64,000 bases of DNA from Mermis nigrescens (GCA_036768485.1 JAVLUZ010000208.1:1117529-1181528), one strand, 5' to 3'. Positions 1 through 16,680 are shown, numbered from the stretch's first letter. Made by a program: numbers and translations. The notes: generated by a model from the letters alone, not told the origin.

Positions 1-19
1 GGGTCTAATAGTGGGGGGG

Positions 20-245
20 GGGCCAATTATTCGCAAACGATCGATCTGGGGAGCTCAAGATTTGAGCTTTTTTAGACCAAAATGACCTCAAAAGCTGGTG
101 TTTTCGGGTTAATATGAAGCACTTTTGAATAAAATTTATAATTTTTATCCGTTTTTGGCTTTCTTTCTGCCTCATTCTTTTCACAAAATTTTTCATATTT
201 TTATTCTGGGGGTAGAGCACCCCAAACCTCCTCCACGTGCATAAC
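20..245. repeat. Interspersed repeat, family I copy 1
   Basis: Shares an extended pattern with 38532-38775 and 45433-45702: 'gagctttt..gaccaaaatgacctc', then a 'caagcac/gaagcac...tttgaa' core, then 'ttttcatatttttattctgg' and a G/C-run end. It is non-coding and its class is unknown. It lies just upstream of the first protease exon, so probably in an intron. Confidence 0.5.
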
Positions 246-367
246 TGGTACTGCCTCTCCACTTACGGAAAATCATGATTCGTCACTGTTCCAAATCCCC
301 GTTCTTTCGGCACCCGAAATTTCAGCTCGAATTATACACGAAGAGTAGTTTCTTTTCTTAAGTTAAG

Positions 368-5211
<4,844 letters not shown>

Positions 5212-6040
5212 AAGGCAAAACGTGCCTAAATAGAATCCATTATTGATATCAAAATCACCGTGATATTTGTGCTTGCTTTATATGTATATATGCTTATGCT
5301 TGTTTATGTTTATTTATAGGTAAACACGTTTCTCTGCATCTGAAAGAAATGATCGTTTATTAGGTGATATCCGCCCTCTAAGACTCATTTTCAAACTTGG
5401 TCCTGTCCGCTTCAATCAATAATAGAAATATGACGATGAGGGCCATAAAATTGCTTAATTAAAAGCGATAATTTTTTCGTTGCCATTTATTGATATGTCG
5501 AAAATTCCAAGGAAGTTTAGTTTAGGCACTGGCAGACATGCATGTGGGAGGAGGGGTGATAAGGGGAAGGGCGGTCTAGTGAACCTCTCAGATCGAAGAA
5601 TGGAAATTTTCTAGACGAAATGAGGGAAGGGGGCGAAAAATCGTTGATAACGAAATACTCTGCAAAAATGCTTGAAATAATCAGGAACTGTGGATTGACA
5701 TAGTTTTTGAGCAATTTTAGAATTTCTGTCACTTTTTGAGGTCATTCAGGCTAAGAAAACTAAAAATCTAGCCTTTCGAAATGATACCAACAACAGGAAT
5801 GATATTACGGATATCGAATCGCAATACATTGTTCAGCAGCAGCGGTCTCATTCTTTAAGTCAATCGTGTAGTTAATTCCAGCAGATTAAATAATGAAAAG
5901 TTCTGTAATAAATGAAACACACTGTAGTATGCACTTGCATATTAGTGTCTTCTCAATTTTAATTCAGAATAGAAATTTTAATATAAGGATGATTGAGGAG
6001 AACGTGAAATGAAGAATGTAATGGTGAAATGTACATGTGA
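5212..6040. other. 3' flank of the protease gene, nothing recognised
   Basis: AT-rich DNA after the stop codon, presumably 3' UTR and intergenic. There is no clear AATAAA close to the stop. I see no further coding exon and no confident repeat. Confidence 0.4.
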
Positions 6041-6044
6041 CTAG

Positions 6045-6652
6045 ACTAGCAAGAAAAAATGCTCCGATGGAGCAAGAAAGGTGAATATACTTGGTTTTCT
6101 TTATTCCTAAGGATGTAAATAATGGGAAACTAGGGAAAATTTTCTTATACGCGCAAAAGCCTTAAGAATGTGGTAAACAGTCAGACAACGAAAAAATCGA
6201 AGTACAACGCAAAAATGCAAACTTTGAAGTATATACTGCGGCTTAAGCGTGTAGACTGAATTATGTTAGCCTGGAGGTGCAAAGTTTACTCCGATAATCT
6301 TGTTTTCCATCAGAACATTATGAAAGGTTTGGTTTCGTGAAATAAATTGTAAATCAATTGCGTAACAAAAATGAAAGCTTTTCAATCGTTCTTTGCGAGA
6401 CAGTGAAAAAGGTTTTGTGACTAAAACTTGATTTTTCACAGGCCGCAGAATATACTTCGATTTTCGCGTTGTTAAAAGGAAGTCTAATTGTTTAGCACAT
6501 TCTTACGGCTTTTACGCGTATAGGAAATTTTCCCTAGTCCCTTCCTTCTACATCCGTAAGAATAAATAAATCCAAGTATATTCACCAGTTTTCGCTCCAA
6601 CGGCGCATTTTTTCTCGATAGTATTCTACTTACCTTTAGAATGATTTTGTTC
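6045..6652. mobile_element. Family H foldback element, copy H1
   Basis: Left arm CTAGCAAGAAAAAATGCTCC...TATACTTGG (about 6045-6250) is inverted in the right arm (about 6440-6652: GGCCGCAGAATATACTTCG...GCATTTTTTCTCGATAG). The arms are diverged and about 200 bp long. No TSD is clear. Confidence 0.6.
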
Positions 6653-7254
6653 TTAGACACTGCATCTCCCATTACAAGATAAAGGCAATCTAACTAACCT
6701 TAATCAGAGGAAACAAGCTACGTAAAAGTGCCCGTTGGATCGATTTAAAAAATAGCGTAAATATTTTCTTAATGTATTTCAAACCAGAAAAGCTCGAGGA
6801 AGGCTTAATCCAGAGCTTTCATAAGCAAAGATTAACGGCATCAGTGTTTTACTTTTTCTTCAACAGTTTATAGCTTCAATATCAAGTGCTGACATTTAAA
6901 GAAAGATAAGAACGGTAGTCAGAAAATTTATTGAATAATTTACGCCAATGACGTTACTAATCTGATTAAAGTAAAATCCTGCATCGACAGGAACAGCAAG
7001 CGAAAGCTAGGCATCGGGCATCTAACACATCAGTGTGTCAAGCAACGCATGATGTGTCAGCTACCAAAAATCGCATGCAATTGAACAATGCACGAGAAAG
7101 CAAAAAAATTAGTAGTCGAGCAAGACAACATGTAGTACGATTCCTGCCACTAATCAACAATACGGTCGATGCGTCAGCAAATACAAACAATTTAGGAAAT
7201 TCTATGAGCCGCATACATTCCAAAAATGGACAGAAATAAATTTGCAAAATTCGA

Positions 7255-7440
7255 TAAAAACGTGCTTAAGAATTATTATTATTATTATTATGAAGTGTTT
7301 TGCAGTAATAATAAAATAATAATAATAATTATTTTTCAATAATATAATTAAAAAAAAATAATAAAACAATTATTTTTTTTTGTTTTTTTATATATATAAA
7401 TGAATTTTTTTTTTGCAATTATTTTTTTTGTATTTTGAAA
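7255..7440. repeat. AT-only low-complexity tract
   Basis: ATT/AAT repeats followed by poly-T, poly-A and TATATA runs. No coding potential. Confidence 0.8.
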
Positions 7441-7589
7441 AATGTTTCTCATTCCAGATAACCTTCAAAACAGTGCACGCTTGCGAATAAAAATGATTTA
7501 AGATGAGTTTAAAACCTTTGAGATGAAAAACTGATCAAAAAATATGTAATAAGGAGTTTATAAATATTGGCATTAGCAAACATGTACAT

Positions 7590-8330
7590 AATTCAGGCTT
7601 CACCTCTTCACAGCTCAACAACCTCCGGCTGTAAAAAACTTTAAAGGTCAGATTCGTTATTCTGACGTTACGTAGATCATTTTAAAAGAAGAATGACCAT
7701 ATCCAATGCTCTGAGCGGAGAAGCGCTTCTCAGTGTAAACTTTACACTTGCGCTAATAACGCAATATTGGTTGTACAGAAATAAAATAAAGTCGGATGTG
7801 AATCGCTTAGATCAGGGCACATTTTAAGTATAATCAGCATGTTCCGCCTACTTAGAAGAGTAGGTAAAGAAATTTCTTTTTCGTCTGGAACCCTTTAGAC
7901 TTAAACGGTCACAGATCAAGAAATATATCGTTGAAAGAATAAAAGTATGCTTCTGAGATATTGTAAACCTCTACACTATAAAATTAATTGGACTGCATTG
8001 AAACCAAAATTGACTTCGGTAAGCTTTAGGACACGCAGACAGTAAAAAACACATATACTTTACACTTTTGTGCAAGAAACATTGAGTGTAACGAGATTTT
8101 AAGGTCAGGTTCGTAATCTACAACTCAGGGGCAACATTTAAAAAAATTGCCTACCCCTCCTTAAATTATTTGATTTTTCGGTTTACACTTTATACACTCA
8201 TTGCTAACTCGGTATTGATTGTAAACAAATTAAAAAAATCAACATCGAGTTTTTTAATTATCTATCGATTAGAAATACCGCACCTCCCAGGTGTGTACCG
8301 TTGCTGCTGTGAGGGGTAACACAAAATTAT
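7590..8330. repeat. Large GTGTAAA/TTTACAC repeat, family G copy 1
   Basis: An older copy of the sequence found twice at 14574-15500: shared blocks include 'aaaggtcagattcgttattctgac', 'cagtgtaaactttacac', 'taataacgcaatattg' and 'accgcacctc..ggtgtgtaccg'. Non-coding, class unknown. Confidence 0.6.
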
Positions 8331-8726
8331 CACTCGCTGTGATAAACATCAGAAAAAGGGTGGCCAAAGGTAGCGCTATCGCGATACCTATGGCTAATCA
8401 GAGCTGTCCACCATATTTATGTAAATAGGTGGGCAGTAGCAAATCTGGGGCAAACTTGTCAAAAAAGTAGCAAACTAGTCAAGAAATCACGACAAAATTC
8501 AATTCTACGAATCAAAAATTTAATTCAATTCTGTGGCGTCCGCCGGATTATCGGTGGAAGGGGAATCGTGCCCACGTTTGTTCATTCCCGGCTGAAAACA
8601 TGTTCCCTAGAAGAAAAATTGTGCAAAGTTACGCACACAATTCATTAGCTGCAGAAGCACTTCATCTACATTACGTACTACAAAATGCAATAAAATCCAA
8701 AAATGCCAAAATAAAAAAATGTTGGT

Positions 8727-9112
8727 GAATGGTGACCCACTGGCCGAAATCTAAATTAATCGAAGGCCAAATAAATGAATGGTGACCATATGTGGGCAGC
8801 AAGAAAGTTCTGGGGGGTCCAAGATTTTTTGAAGGTCAAAAAATGGCCTTAAAAATGGTGATATGGCGATAAAAACACCATTTTTCGACGTTTCTCATCA
8901 AGCACTATCCATTGGCATCAAAAAATTGCGAAAAAAACGAAAAAAATTTTCAAAAATTGATTTCTGGGGGGGGTCTTTTGATTTCTGGGGGGGGGTATTT
9001 TGGTTTCTGGGGGGGGTCCAGACCCCCCCAGATCCCCCCCACGCCCATGTGTGATGGTGACCCACTGGCCGAAATCTAAATTAAATCGAAGGCCAAATAA
9101 ATAGACCTTGAG
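8727..9112. repeat. Host ~50-bp tandem duplication interrupted by a MITE
   Basis: The unit starting GAATGGTGACCCACTGGCC and ending in CCAAATAAAT occurs at 8727-8776 and again split by MITE A2: its first bases at 8777-8786, the rest from 9054. Confidence 0.75.
8787..9053. mobile_element. Family A MITE, copy A2
   Basis: 267 bp from CATATGTGGGC to GCCCATGTGTG with an exact 8-bp TSD, ATGGTGAC (8779-8786 and 9054-9061). The right half has three G-runs of 7-10 separated by about 18 nt, then a C-run. Confidence 0.88.
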
Positions 9113-9667
9113 AAACCCTGTCCGTACCGTCATACAAATCTGGCTAAGATTTTACACCTTTCTAAGTTTTGAAAGTGAAGAAGACGTACAAATTGCAATG
9201 CATAAAGGTAAGCCAACGCCGATGCTCTTGCGTGTTTTTTATTGATCACCACAAAGAAAGCTAGCACTCCTCAACCAGGGCCGTGCTTAGGGGTTTAGCG
9301 GTCCTGGGCGAACCTTATTTTGGCGGCCCCATAATTTTTAAAACTGTTATTATACGCATGATAATTATCATTTTTGTATCTCCTTTACATATGTACCTAT
9401 ATGATCGCAATTAGCATCCTACTGTAGATTTACCAACGAAATATTATGCTACATTTTAAGTAGGTATCGTATGTTTTTTCTCAAATAATTTACCTATTTC
9501 GTGAATGATGGCGTGCTTTATTACAAAATAACTTTCCTAGCTTTCTGAGCGGCAAACTGGTCAATCAATTGCGATGAATCTAACGAAGATGATAAATCAT
9601 TTTCAATTGAAATAGTCGCTAGTGCACTTGGACGAGAATCAGTCATTGTTGACCGCAAATATATCCT

Positions 9668-10973
9668 TACTAGCAAGAAAAAATGCTCCGATGGAACAAA
9701 AAAAGGCAGAATATACTTGGAACAAAGAATTATCAAGGACGTAAAAGGAGGGGACTAGAAAAAGCTCCTATCTACAAATGTCACAAAATTTGCTAAAACT
9801 CAGAAATTTCCTAAACAAAGAAAAAATGAAAGTAAGTAAATCAAAGAAAAAACCTACCTGTGCCTAAAACTGCAAGATCTGCTAAAAATCAGACTTTTTC
9901 TAAGCAACGCAAAAATCGAAGTATATTCTGCGGCCTGCAGAAGAAAGCAGCATCCTGTCGAACAAAGAAAAAACATTGGGCTAGATAACTGAACCACTCA
10001 CTCTGCAAAAGCAGATATCGCCATAGCTGAGCAGCGCCATGTTGCAATATTTTTCTGGGTCAAAAAATAGTAATTATGGTATGTTGGAAAAACGGCAATT
10101 TTCGACGTTCTGATTGAACACTGGTGCATACCCCTAACCTCCCATGCCTAATGGTTATCAGTTTACATGGGCAGGAATAAAATCCGGGTGGTCTATGGGG
10201 ATTAAACGCCAGAAGAGTACTGAATGGACGCATGCATTATATAGAAATCACAGTCTTTCGTTGCGGTATCGCAAATAATCATAGGATATAACTTTTTGTA
10301 ATATTTATCTAGCCACAATATCGAATAAATTAACGTTGCAAGTGATTAGCAAAAACGCAGATTTGAGATTTATTTTATAAGCTTTATATTAAGCATTGGA
10401 CACCATACCTAGACGTAGGGGGTTTGGGGAGTATGCACCCCTAAGCAAAATACCCAACAAGAAAACGCAAATACCCAACAATACCTCCAAAATTCAATTT
10501 TTCAAATCTTTCTGCTCTTTTTGGGTTTTTTTGGTAGGTACCGATAGATAGAGCTCGACAAGAAACGTTCAAAAATGGTGTTTTCTTCGCCATAGCACTA
10601 TTTTTAAGGCCAATATTCCAATTTGAAAACCACCCTCAGAATTTTGGAACCGCCCACTGTATGGTGGACAATATGAGAAGGTTCACCTATTTTTTTCAGA
10701 GGCCGCAGAATATACTTCGATTTTTGCGTTGCTTAGAAAAAGTCTGATTTTTAGCAGATCTTGCAGTTTTAGGCACAGGTAGGTTTTTTCTTTGATTTAC
10801 TTACTTTCATTTTTTCTTTGTTTAGGAAATTTCTGAGTTTTAGCAAATTTTGTGACATTTGTAGATAGGAGCTTTTTCTAGTCCCCTCCTTTTACGTCCT
10901 TGATAATTCTTTGTTCCAAGTATATTCTGCCTTTTTTTGTTCCATCGGAGCATTTTTTCTTGCTAGTACCCAA
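9668..10973. mobile_element. Family H foldback element, copy H2
   Basis: About 285-bp arms: 9668-9955 (CTAGCAAGAAAAAATGCTCC ... CTGCGGCC) and 10697-10973 (GGCCGCAGAATATACTTCG ... GCATTTTTTCTTGCTAG). The arms match well, so this is the best copy of the family. The interior holds a separate family A MITE (A3). Confidence 0.75.
10404..10663. mobile_element. Family A MITE, copy A3 (inside H2)
   Basis: 260 bp, reverse orientation, degenerate left end CATACCTAGACG, right end CCGCCCACTGTATG. Flanks TTGGACAC and GTGGACAA agree at 6 of 8 positions. Confidence 0.65.
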
Positions 10974-11077
10974 CTTTTTGTTAACAAAAAATAGTAGTTA
11001 TTCCTATCTTTGTCAGTGTTGTAGCGAATGTCATTAGGTACTTAGCAATTTATACTTGCATTGTGTATGTATTATAC

Positions 11078-11756
11078 TAGGAAAAATCTACCTAAAGTCG
11101 CAAAATGTGCTAAAAATCAGACTTTCTCTAAGCAACGCTAAAAATCGAATTATATTCTGCGGCCTCTAAAAAAGTGTCTTTTTTTAATAATGTTCGAAGT
11201 TTCAGATAAGAGTGTACGAAATCTATCAAGGTTACTTTTTTAAATTGCTGGCACCTGATTGATAGAAAACTAAGAGGTATTGTATTTAAAGTTGTTTTAT
11301 TTTGTTATGAGCATTATAGTAAGCAAAGCAGGGGCCGATTGATTAGTGCACACAATCGTTTCGGGCATGCTAGTGTATCTACATTTAGTCTGTTTCAAGT
11401 CAACTTACGCGTTTCCTACTGTTTTAAACCAACCATGTCTCCAATTGTCTTCGATGTTTGCTATTTCATTCAATTGGCTTAGAAGACTTAGTTTACTCAA
11501 TATCATTTCCCATAGCTACTGCATAGCTAACGTGCTGCTTTTTCAATCATTTTTATGGTTAAATATTTATTTTAATCTGTTGGCCGCAGAATATACATCG
11601 ATTTTTAGCGTTGCTTAGAGAAAGTCTGATTTTTAGCAGATTTTGCGACTTTAGGTAGATTTTTCCTAGTCCCCTCCTTTAACATCCTTAATAATCTACA
11701 ATTCCAAGTATATTCATCTTTTTTGTTCCATCAGAGCATTTTTCTTTACTAGTACC
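11078..11756. mobile_element. Family H foldback element, copy H3
   Basis: A short left arm (11078-11164, ending TATTCTGCGGCCT) faces a longer right arm (11582-11756, GGCCGCAGAATATACATCG to GCATTTTTCTTTACTAG). The left arm seems truncated. Confidence 0.6.
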
Positions 11757-11973
11757 CCACTTTTAATTAGTATGATTTGAGTACATCAGTCAGTAAACAC
11801 GTACAGTAACATGCCACAATAATGACAGCAGTCCAAGAACACGGAAAACAATACTGTTCTTAACATCAGCATTATCCTTTTCAAACAAGATAACCTTACA
11901 TTATTTTAACAGATCAAAGTTTTTCAGCATTAACTTTACGCAAATATCAAGTGTAAGGAACACTAACGCTCAG

Positions 11974-12186
11974 GGATCTAGTATACAATTTACCCGCCAC
12001 CGTTTTTTAGCCGATTCAAATAAGCTACAGTGACCAACACTGTAGATTCAAATAAGCTACAGTGACCAGCACTATTTTTATTGATGCGAGTCAGAACGCG
12101 TTTGATAATTTTTGTGTAAAGTTTGGTCACTGTAGCTTATTTGAATCGGCTAAAAAACGGTGGTGGGTAAATTGTATACTAGATCC
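11974..12186. mobile_element. 213-bp foldback with ~63-bp inverted ends and 8-bp TSD
   Basis: Arms GGATCTAGTATACAATTTAC... and its near-perfect inverse at 12122-12186, with an exact 8-bp TSD ACGCTCAG (11966-11973 and 12187-12194). A part of the left arm, 'tagattcaaataagctacagtgacca' in type, is repeated once just inside. No coding capacity. The 8-bp TSD suggests mobilisation by a hAT-type transposase. Confidence 0.85.
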
Positions 12187-12224
12187 ACGCTCAGATTTGG
12201 AAGTAAAATAAATTTGTAGTATTA

Positions 12225-12515
12225 ACTACATTTTAACAACAAATGATTAGTGCAAACTTCACACAACTACTAGGTGTAGAGAAAACTAACAGTCAGATTC
12301 TCAATTCTGATTTTACGTAGAACATTTTGAAAAAAATTAAGCTTCCGCAAGGCTCTAGAACAAGAGTTAATATGCAGTGTAAACTTTACACAACCACAGA
12401 GTTTAAAGAAAATTTCAGTCGGATTCGTAATTCTGATATTACGATCAACATTTATGAAAAAATTAAGTCTCCACAATGGCCCAAGGACAAATAAATATCA
12501 GATGTGTAAACGTAG
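12225..12515 (-). repeat. Family G-related segment
   Basis: An inverted copy of 23090-23400: 'agaaaactaacagtcagatt', 'gctctagaac', 'ctccacaatggcc' and 'atcagatgtgtaaac' occur in reverse order and strand. Non-coding. Confidence 0.6.
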
Positions 12516-12519
12516 ACTC

Positions 12520-13660
12520 AAGCTACGTTCACTTCACTTACTTAACCCGAATCTCAAGCTTATGCGCTCACACGGGGGTTCTCGCCCTTTTTAGGAGGTC
12601 GATCACCAGCCCGCGATTCGGGGGTAAGCGGCCCGGCCTATTCAAGGTAGCCCGGCCCTCTACGCACGCACCTAGTGAAACTTACTTACTTAACCCCTTT
12701 GAGATTAAGTACCTAATTAAAGTAAGTTCCCCGGAAACCTAATTGAGGGCTCAAAAAGATTATTATTTAACTTGTTTTGGTCCGAATTCCGGTGCTTGAA
12801 AATATTAAGGGTTCCTAAGTATAGTGTAGCACAAGGACAGAATTCAACAGCACGGAAATTCAACCGAGCCCAGCATCGTTAATTAAATAATTAATTTTTA
12901 CAATATTTTTTGGACAGAAAAATTATGAAGCAATTAAGAAGCGACAGCATGGAGGATACATGCTGCCGACCGTCGTGTTATGATAATCGGGTAAAATCAA
13001 ACAATGTAATTAAACAAGGGCACAAAGCCCTGCCAAAGGCATACAACTGATGCCAATTGGCACAAACACGAATGATTAAAAACAAAGCGTACGGCGAAAA
13101 GAAGCGTGCACACTACGCAGGAAAACAAACAGACGAGTTCTGCAGCCAAGCAGATAAAAAGGCACGTACGGAGTCTGCTCACGTACGGCGACGGAAAGAA
13201 AAAAAGATACGCTCAGCGCGGAAGCTGGCGGAGAGGCTCTCAGGCTCAAAAACTAATTGTAAAATGTAAAATCTTAAAGTGCCGTCAAAACTGCGCTCGC
13301 ACGCAGTTTTAACTGACGCGGAAAAAAGAGGCGTAACAACACGAACCAAGAGATATGAAAAGGATCTATGAATACGACAATAGGCCTATGGGCAAAAGCT
13401 TACGGTAAAGGTATGTACAAACGAGACAGGCACAAATATGAGACACACACATATGATCTTTTAACACACGTAAGATATGATAACACACATATCAATGCGT
13501 ACTCAAGTCGCATTAAGCCCGAGTGCCCATTTTCCTATCCCGGATTTTGATTGAAAATATGTGTGGGAATGGAATGAAAAATATGATAATTTTTAGGGGA
13601 AGGTGGTCCCGGGCGACTCACTTAAGCGTTGCGCTTAACGGTCGTGTACGTGCGTATGGA
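12520..13660. other. Unassigned stretch; short hairpin at 13287-13310
   Basis: Less AT-rich than its surroundings (12540-12740), with no convincing exon. A perfect 9-bp stem, AAAACTGCG / CGCAGTTTT, closes a 6-nt loop at 13287-13310, with further dyad symmetry outside it (GTCA...TGAC). Its role is unknown. Confidence 0.45.
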
Positions 13661-13770
13661 AATTGAGCACAAGAATGTACATCTGGGGCAATCAATCGGT
13701 TTTTTTCATCTGTTTCAAAAAAACCCAAACTGATTTTTTTTCCAAAAATTTTTTCAGTGTAAAGTTTACA

Positions 13771-14225
13771 AACATAAGTTTGGCACATACAAACGTACTA
13801 CAATCAAAGGGCTACAAACTGGCCCAAACCGAATTTATTTACACTCAATGGGGCGTTAGGTTCAGATTTTTTAAGTTTACAATTTGGTGGACAGTGAAAA
13901 ATACGTGTTTGTGCATATTTTTGTTCGCCACTTTCTCTGTTTAGAAGTCGGGAGAGGTCGAATAGGGTAAAAATAAAGTACTTTCTAAGGGGTGGCGAAC
14001 AAAAATATGAAGTGAAGAAGTCGGGAGAGGTCGAATAAGATAAAAATAAAGTACTTTTTAAGGGGTGGCGAACAAAAATATGGACAAACACGTATTTTTC
14101 ACTGTCCACCACATTGTAAACTTTAAAAATCTAAATCGAACGCCCCATTGAGTGTAAATAAATTCGGTTTGGGCCAGTTTGTAGCCCTTTGATTGTAGTA
14201 CGTTTGTATGTGCAAAACTTATGTT
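13771..14225. repeat. ~163-bp inverted repeat around a tandem duplication
   Basis: Left arm 13771-13933 and right arm 14063-14225 are inverted copies (AACATAAGTTTGGC ... and ...GCAAAACTTATGTT). The spacer holds 'agaagtcgggagaggtcgaata' twice. GTGTAAAT and TTTACAC motifs are frequent. Class unknown; possibly part of the family G repeat. Confidence 0.75.
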
Positions 14226-14573
14226 CCGCAAAATATTTGATATGATTTACCAATTAAATACGAAAAAACCTGTTTTTTTGCCCATTTTACACCTCAGATT
14301 TCGGACTTTACACCCCCATAAACAACTCAATATTACGTTTTTTTGAACGCGGTTTGCTTTGACGTGTAGCCCTTAAAAGTTACTTTATTTTTATTTATTT
14401 AAATTATCTTAATTCATAACCGAAAAAGTTGGCTTAGAAATCTTTGACAGAATCTGTTTTTTTACTCATCCACTAGAGTGTAAAGTTTAAACCCCTGGTA
14501 CTGTGTATTGATTGTAGAAAAGTTTGAAGGTCAGATTCGTTATTCTGACCTCACAGAGAACATTTAAAAAAAA

Positions 14574-15499
14574 TTCATCATCCACGACGCTCTGGGCGGA
14601 AAAAATTTTTCAGTGTAAAGTTTACACCTGCACTAATAACGCAATATTGATTGTAAAGAAACAAAATAAATTTTGACGTGTAGCGCTTAAGACGAGGCAG
14701 ATTTTAAAGGTAGTTACCACGTTCTTTCTACTAAGTGGAGAATATGGCAGAGAAAAAATATTTTTTTGTCTCAGACTCTTTACAATAAACCGCCTCTAAA
14801 TTCGAAAATATTACTTTTTAAGAAAAAAAATAAAAGTTTCCCCTAGATTTTATAACCGTCTACCTTTTGAAACCAATCAGACTGCATAGAATGTAAAACT
14901 GAGTTAGATATGCTCGGCCACACGAAAACTGTAAAAAACCGTCTAGTTTACACTCCTGTGCAACAACCAATGAGTGTAAAGAAATTTTAAGACCAGATTC
15001 GTAACCTACTAATTAGGGAAAACATTTTTAAAAAAATTCATCATCCACGACGCTATGGGCGGAAAAAATTTTTTCAGTGTAAAGTTTACACTTGCACTAA
15101 TAACGCAATATTGATTGTAAAGAAACAAATAAAATTTTGACGTGTAGCGCTTAAGACGAGGCACATTTTAAAGGTAGTTACCACGTTCTGTCTACCAAGT
15201 GGAGAATATGGCAGGGAAAAAATATTTTTTTGTCCCAGCCTCTTTACAATAAACCGCCTCTAAATTCGAAAATATTACTTTTTAAGAAAAATTAAAAAAA
15301 GTCTCTCCTAGATTTTTTAACCGTCTACCTTTTGAAACCAATCAGACTGCATAGAATGTAAAACTGAGTTAGATATGCTCTTGCACACGAAAACTGTAAA
15401 AAACCGTCTAGTTTACACTCCTGTGCAACAACCAATGAGTGTAAAGAAATTTTAAGACCAGATTCGTAACCTACTAATTAGGGAAAACATTTTTAAAAA
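14574..15499. repeat. 463-bp tandem duplication within family G repeat
   Basis: Units 14574-15036 and 15037-15499 start with TTCATCATCCACGACGCT and are almost identical. Each contains CAGTGTAAAGTTTACAC and 'taataacgcaatattgattgtaaag'. The similarity breaks off where unit 2 ends, in 'aaattggccctccgc'. Confidence 0.9.
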
Positions 15500-15712
15500 A
15501 AATTGGCCCTCCGCAAATTATTTGAATTTTTGGTGTAAACTTTACATACTCACGACGCGCTCGGTATTGAGTGTAAACAAGAAAAAAATGGGGGCACTAA
15601 GTTTTTTTATTATCTACCTTTTAAAAAAACCGCACCTCTCAGATGTGTGCCGTTATAGCTGTGAGGGGGGACATATGTTGGGGGTACCCAAGTATATTAT
15701 AGGTACGCGCTG
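15500..15712. repeat. Family G terminus
   Basis: Ends in TATTATAGGTACGCGCTGACGCGCTACCTA, an imperfect dyad (15686-15724). The same end appears inverted at 21622-21700 (AGGTAGCGCGTCAATCC...TATAATATACC), which marks one boundary of this repeat family. Confidence 0.55.
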
Positions 15713-16254
15713 ACGCGCTACCTATGATTAATTTCAGTTTCGAGAAGGAGCGTTCTGCTGAGGCCACGGTAATAGGTATTGTTCGTAAAATTCTGAAAGC
15801 AATCATAAGGTTCGGTAAAGCATCCTGGAAGCCATTTGATAGATATTTAAGAGTTACATGTCTGGTCCATCAAGATCATCCAGAAACGCAGACTGTGTGC
15901 ATAGCTTAAGCAATCTACTATATATTTTTGAAAGTTTGTTTGTTTCTATGTTTGTGCCGGGTTGGCTCCGGCCCAATGAAATTTGGTGGGCTGATATTTT
16001 GGGCCGAGGTCGGTCCAATGGGGGAAGGAGCCGTAGCGATCTTGAAATTTCGACAAACGCACCCATTGGCCCTGGGCAGGGAGGGAGCAGGGTTTGGCCC
16101 CTGTTCTATAAGCCTCCACGATTTCGGGAGATCGCCGATTTTTTGCTATTTTTTCAAAAATTAGTTTATACTGTTTGTATAGGGATACCCCGGCCAAGAG
16201 GAGCATGCCTGGCGACACTATGTACATTGTTATATGTTATAGCATTGGTCGGCA

Positions 16255-16680
16255 CTGTGAAACATCAAAATACGGGTTTAACCAAATGATGCTATAACAT
16301 AGGCAATTTTATAAGATGAGGCATGGTATGAGATACTATGTGCAACAAGATAAGCAATGCTATAAGATAGGACGTGATTATAAGATACTCTGTGCTACAG
16401 GATAGGCAATACTATAAGATAGGACGTGGTATAAGACAACCCGTGCTACAAGATAGGCAATGCTATAAGATAGAACGTTATAAAAGATACCCCGTGCTAC
16501 AAGATAGGCAATGCTATAAGATAGGAAGTGATATAAGATACCCCGAGCTGCAAGATAGGCAATGTTATAAGATAGTATGGGATATAAGATACCCTGTGCT
16601 ACGAGATAGGCAATGCTATAAGATAGGTTTGGTATAGATACCCTGTCTGTGCCATAACATGCAGTGATATAAGATAGGAG
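16255..16680. repeat. Minisatellite, ~51-bp unit
   Basis: About seven units built from GCTATAAGATAGG, GATATAAGATACCC and TGTGCTACAAGATAGGC. The 87-codon open frame here is just the repeat read in frame (17-residue period). Confidence 0.9.

Noticed and set aside
8787..9053. 9-bp TSD (Mutator-like) for family A
   Set aside because: Some copies seem to share nine bases because the terminal C/G equals the neighbouring base. Eight bp with CA...TG ends fits all datable copies.
13057..13312. Two basic overlapping frames in the GC-richer stretch
   Set aside because: No family recognised, no splice support, and they overlap each other and an opposite-strand frame.
16374..16637. 87-codon frame with a 17-residue repeat
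   Set aside because: Minisatellite read in frame; no codon or domain signal.
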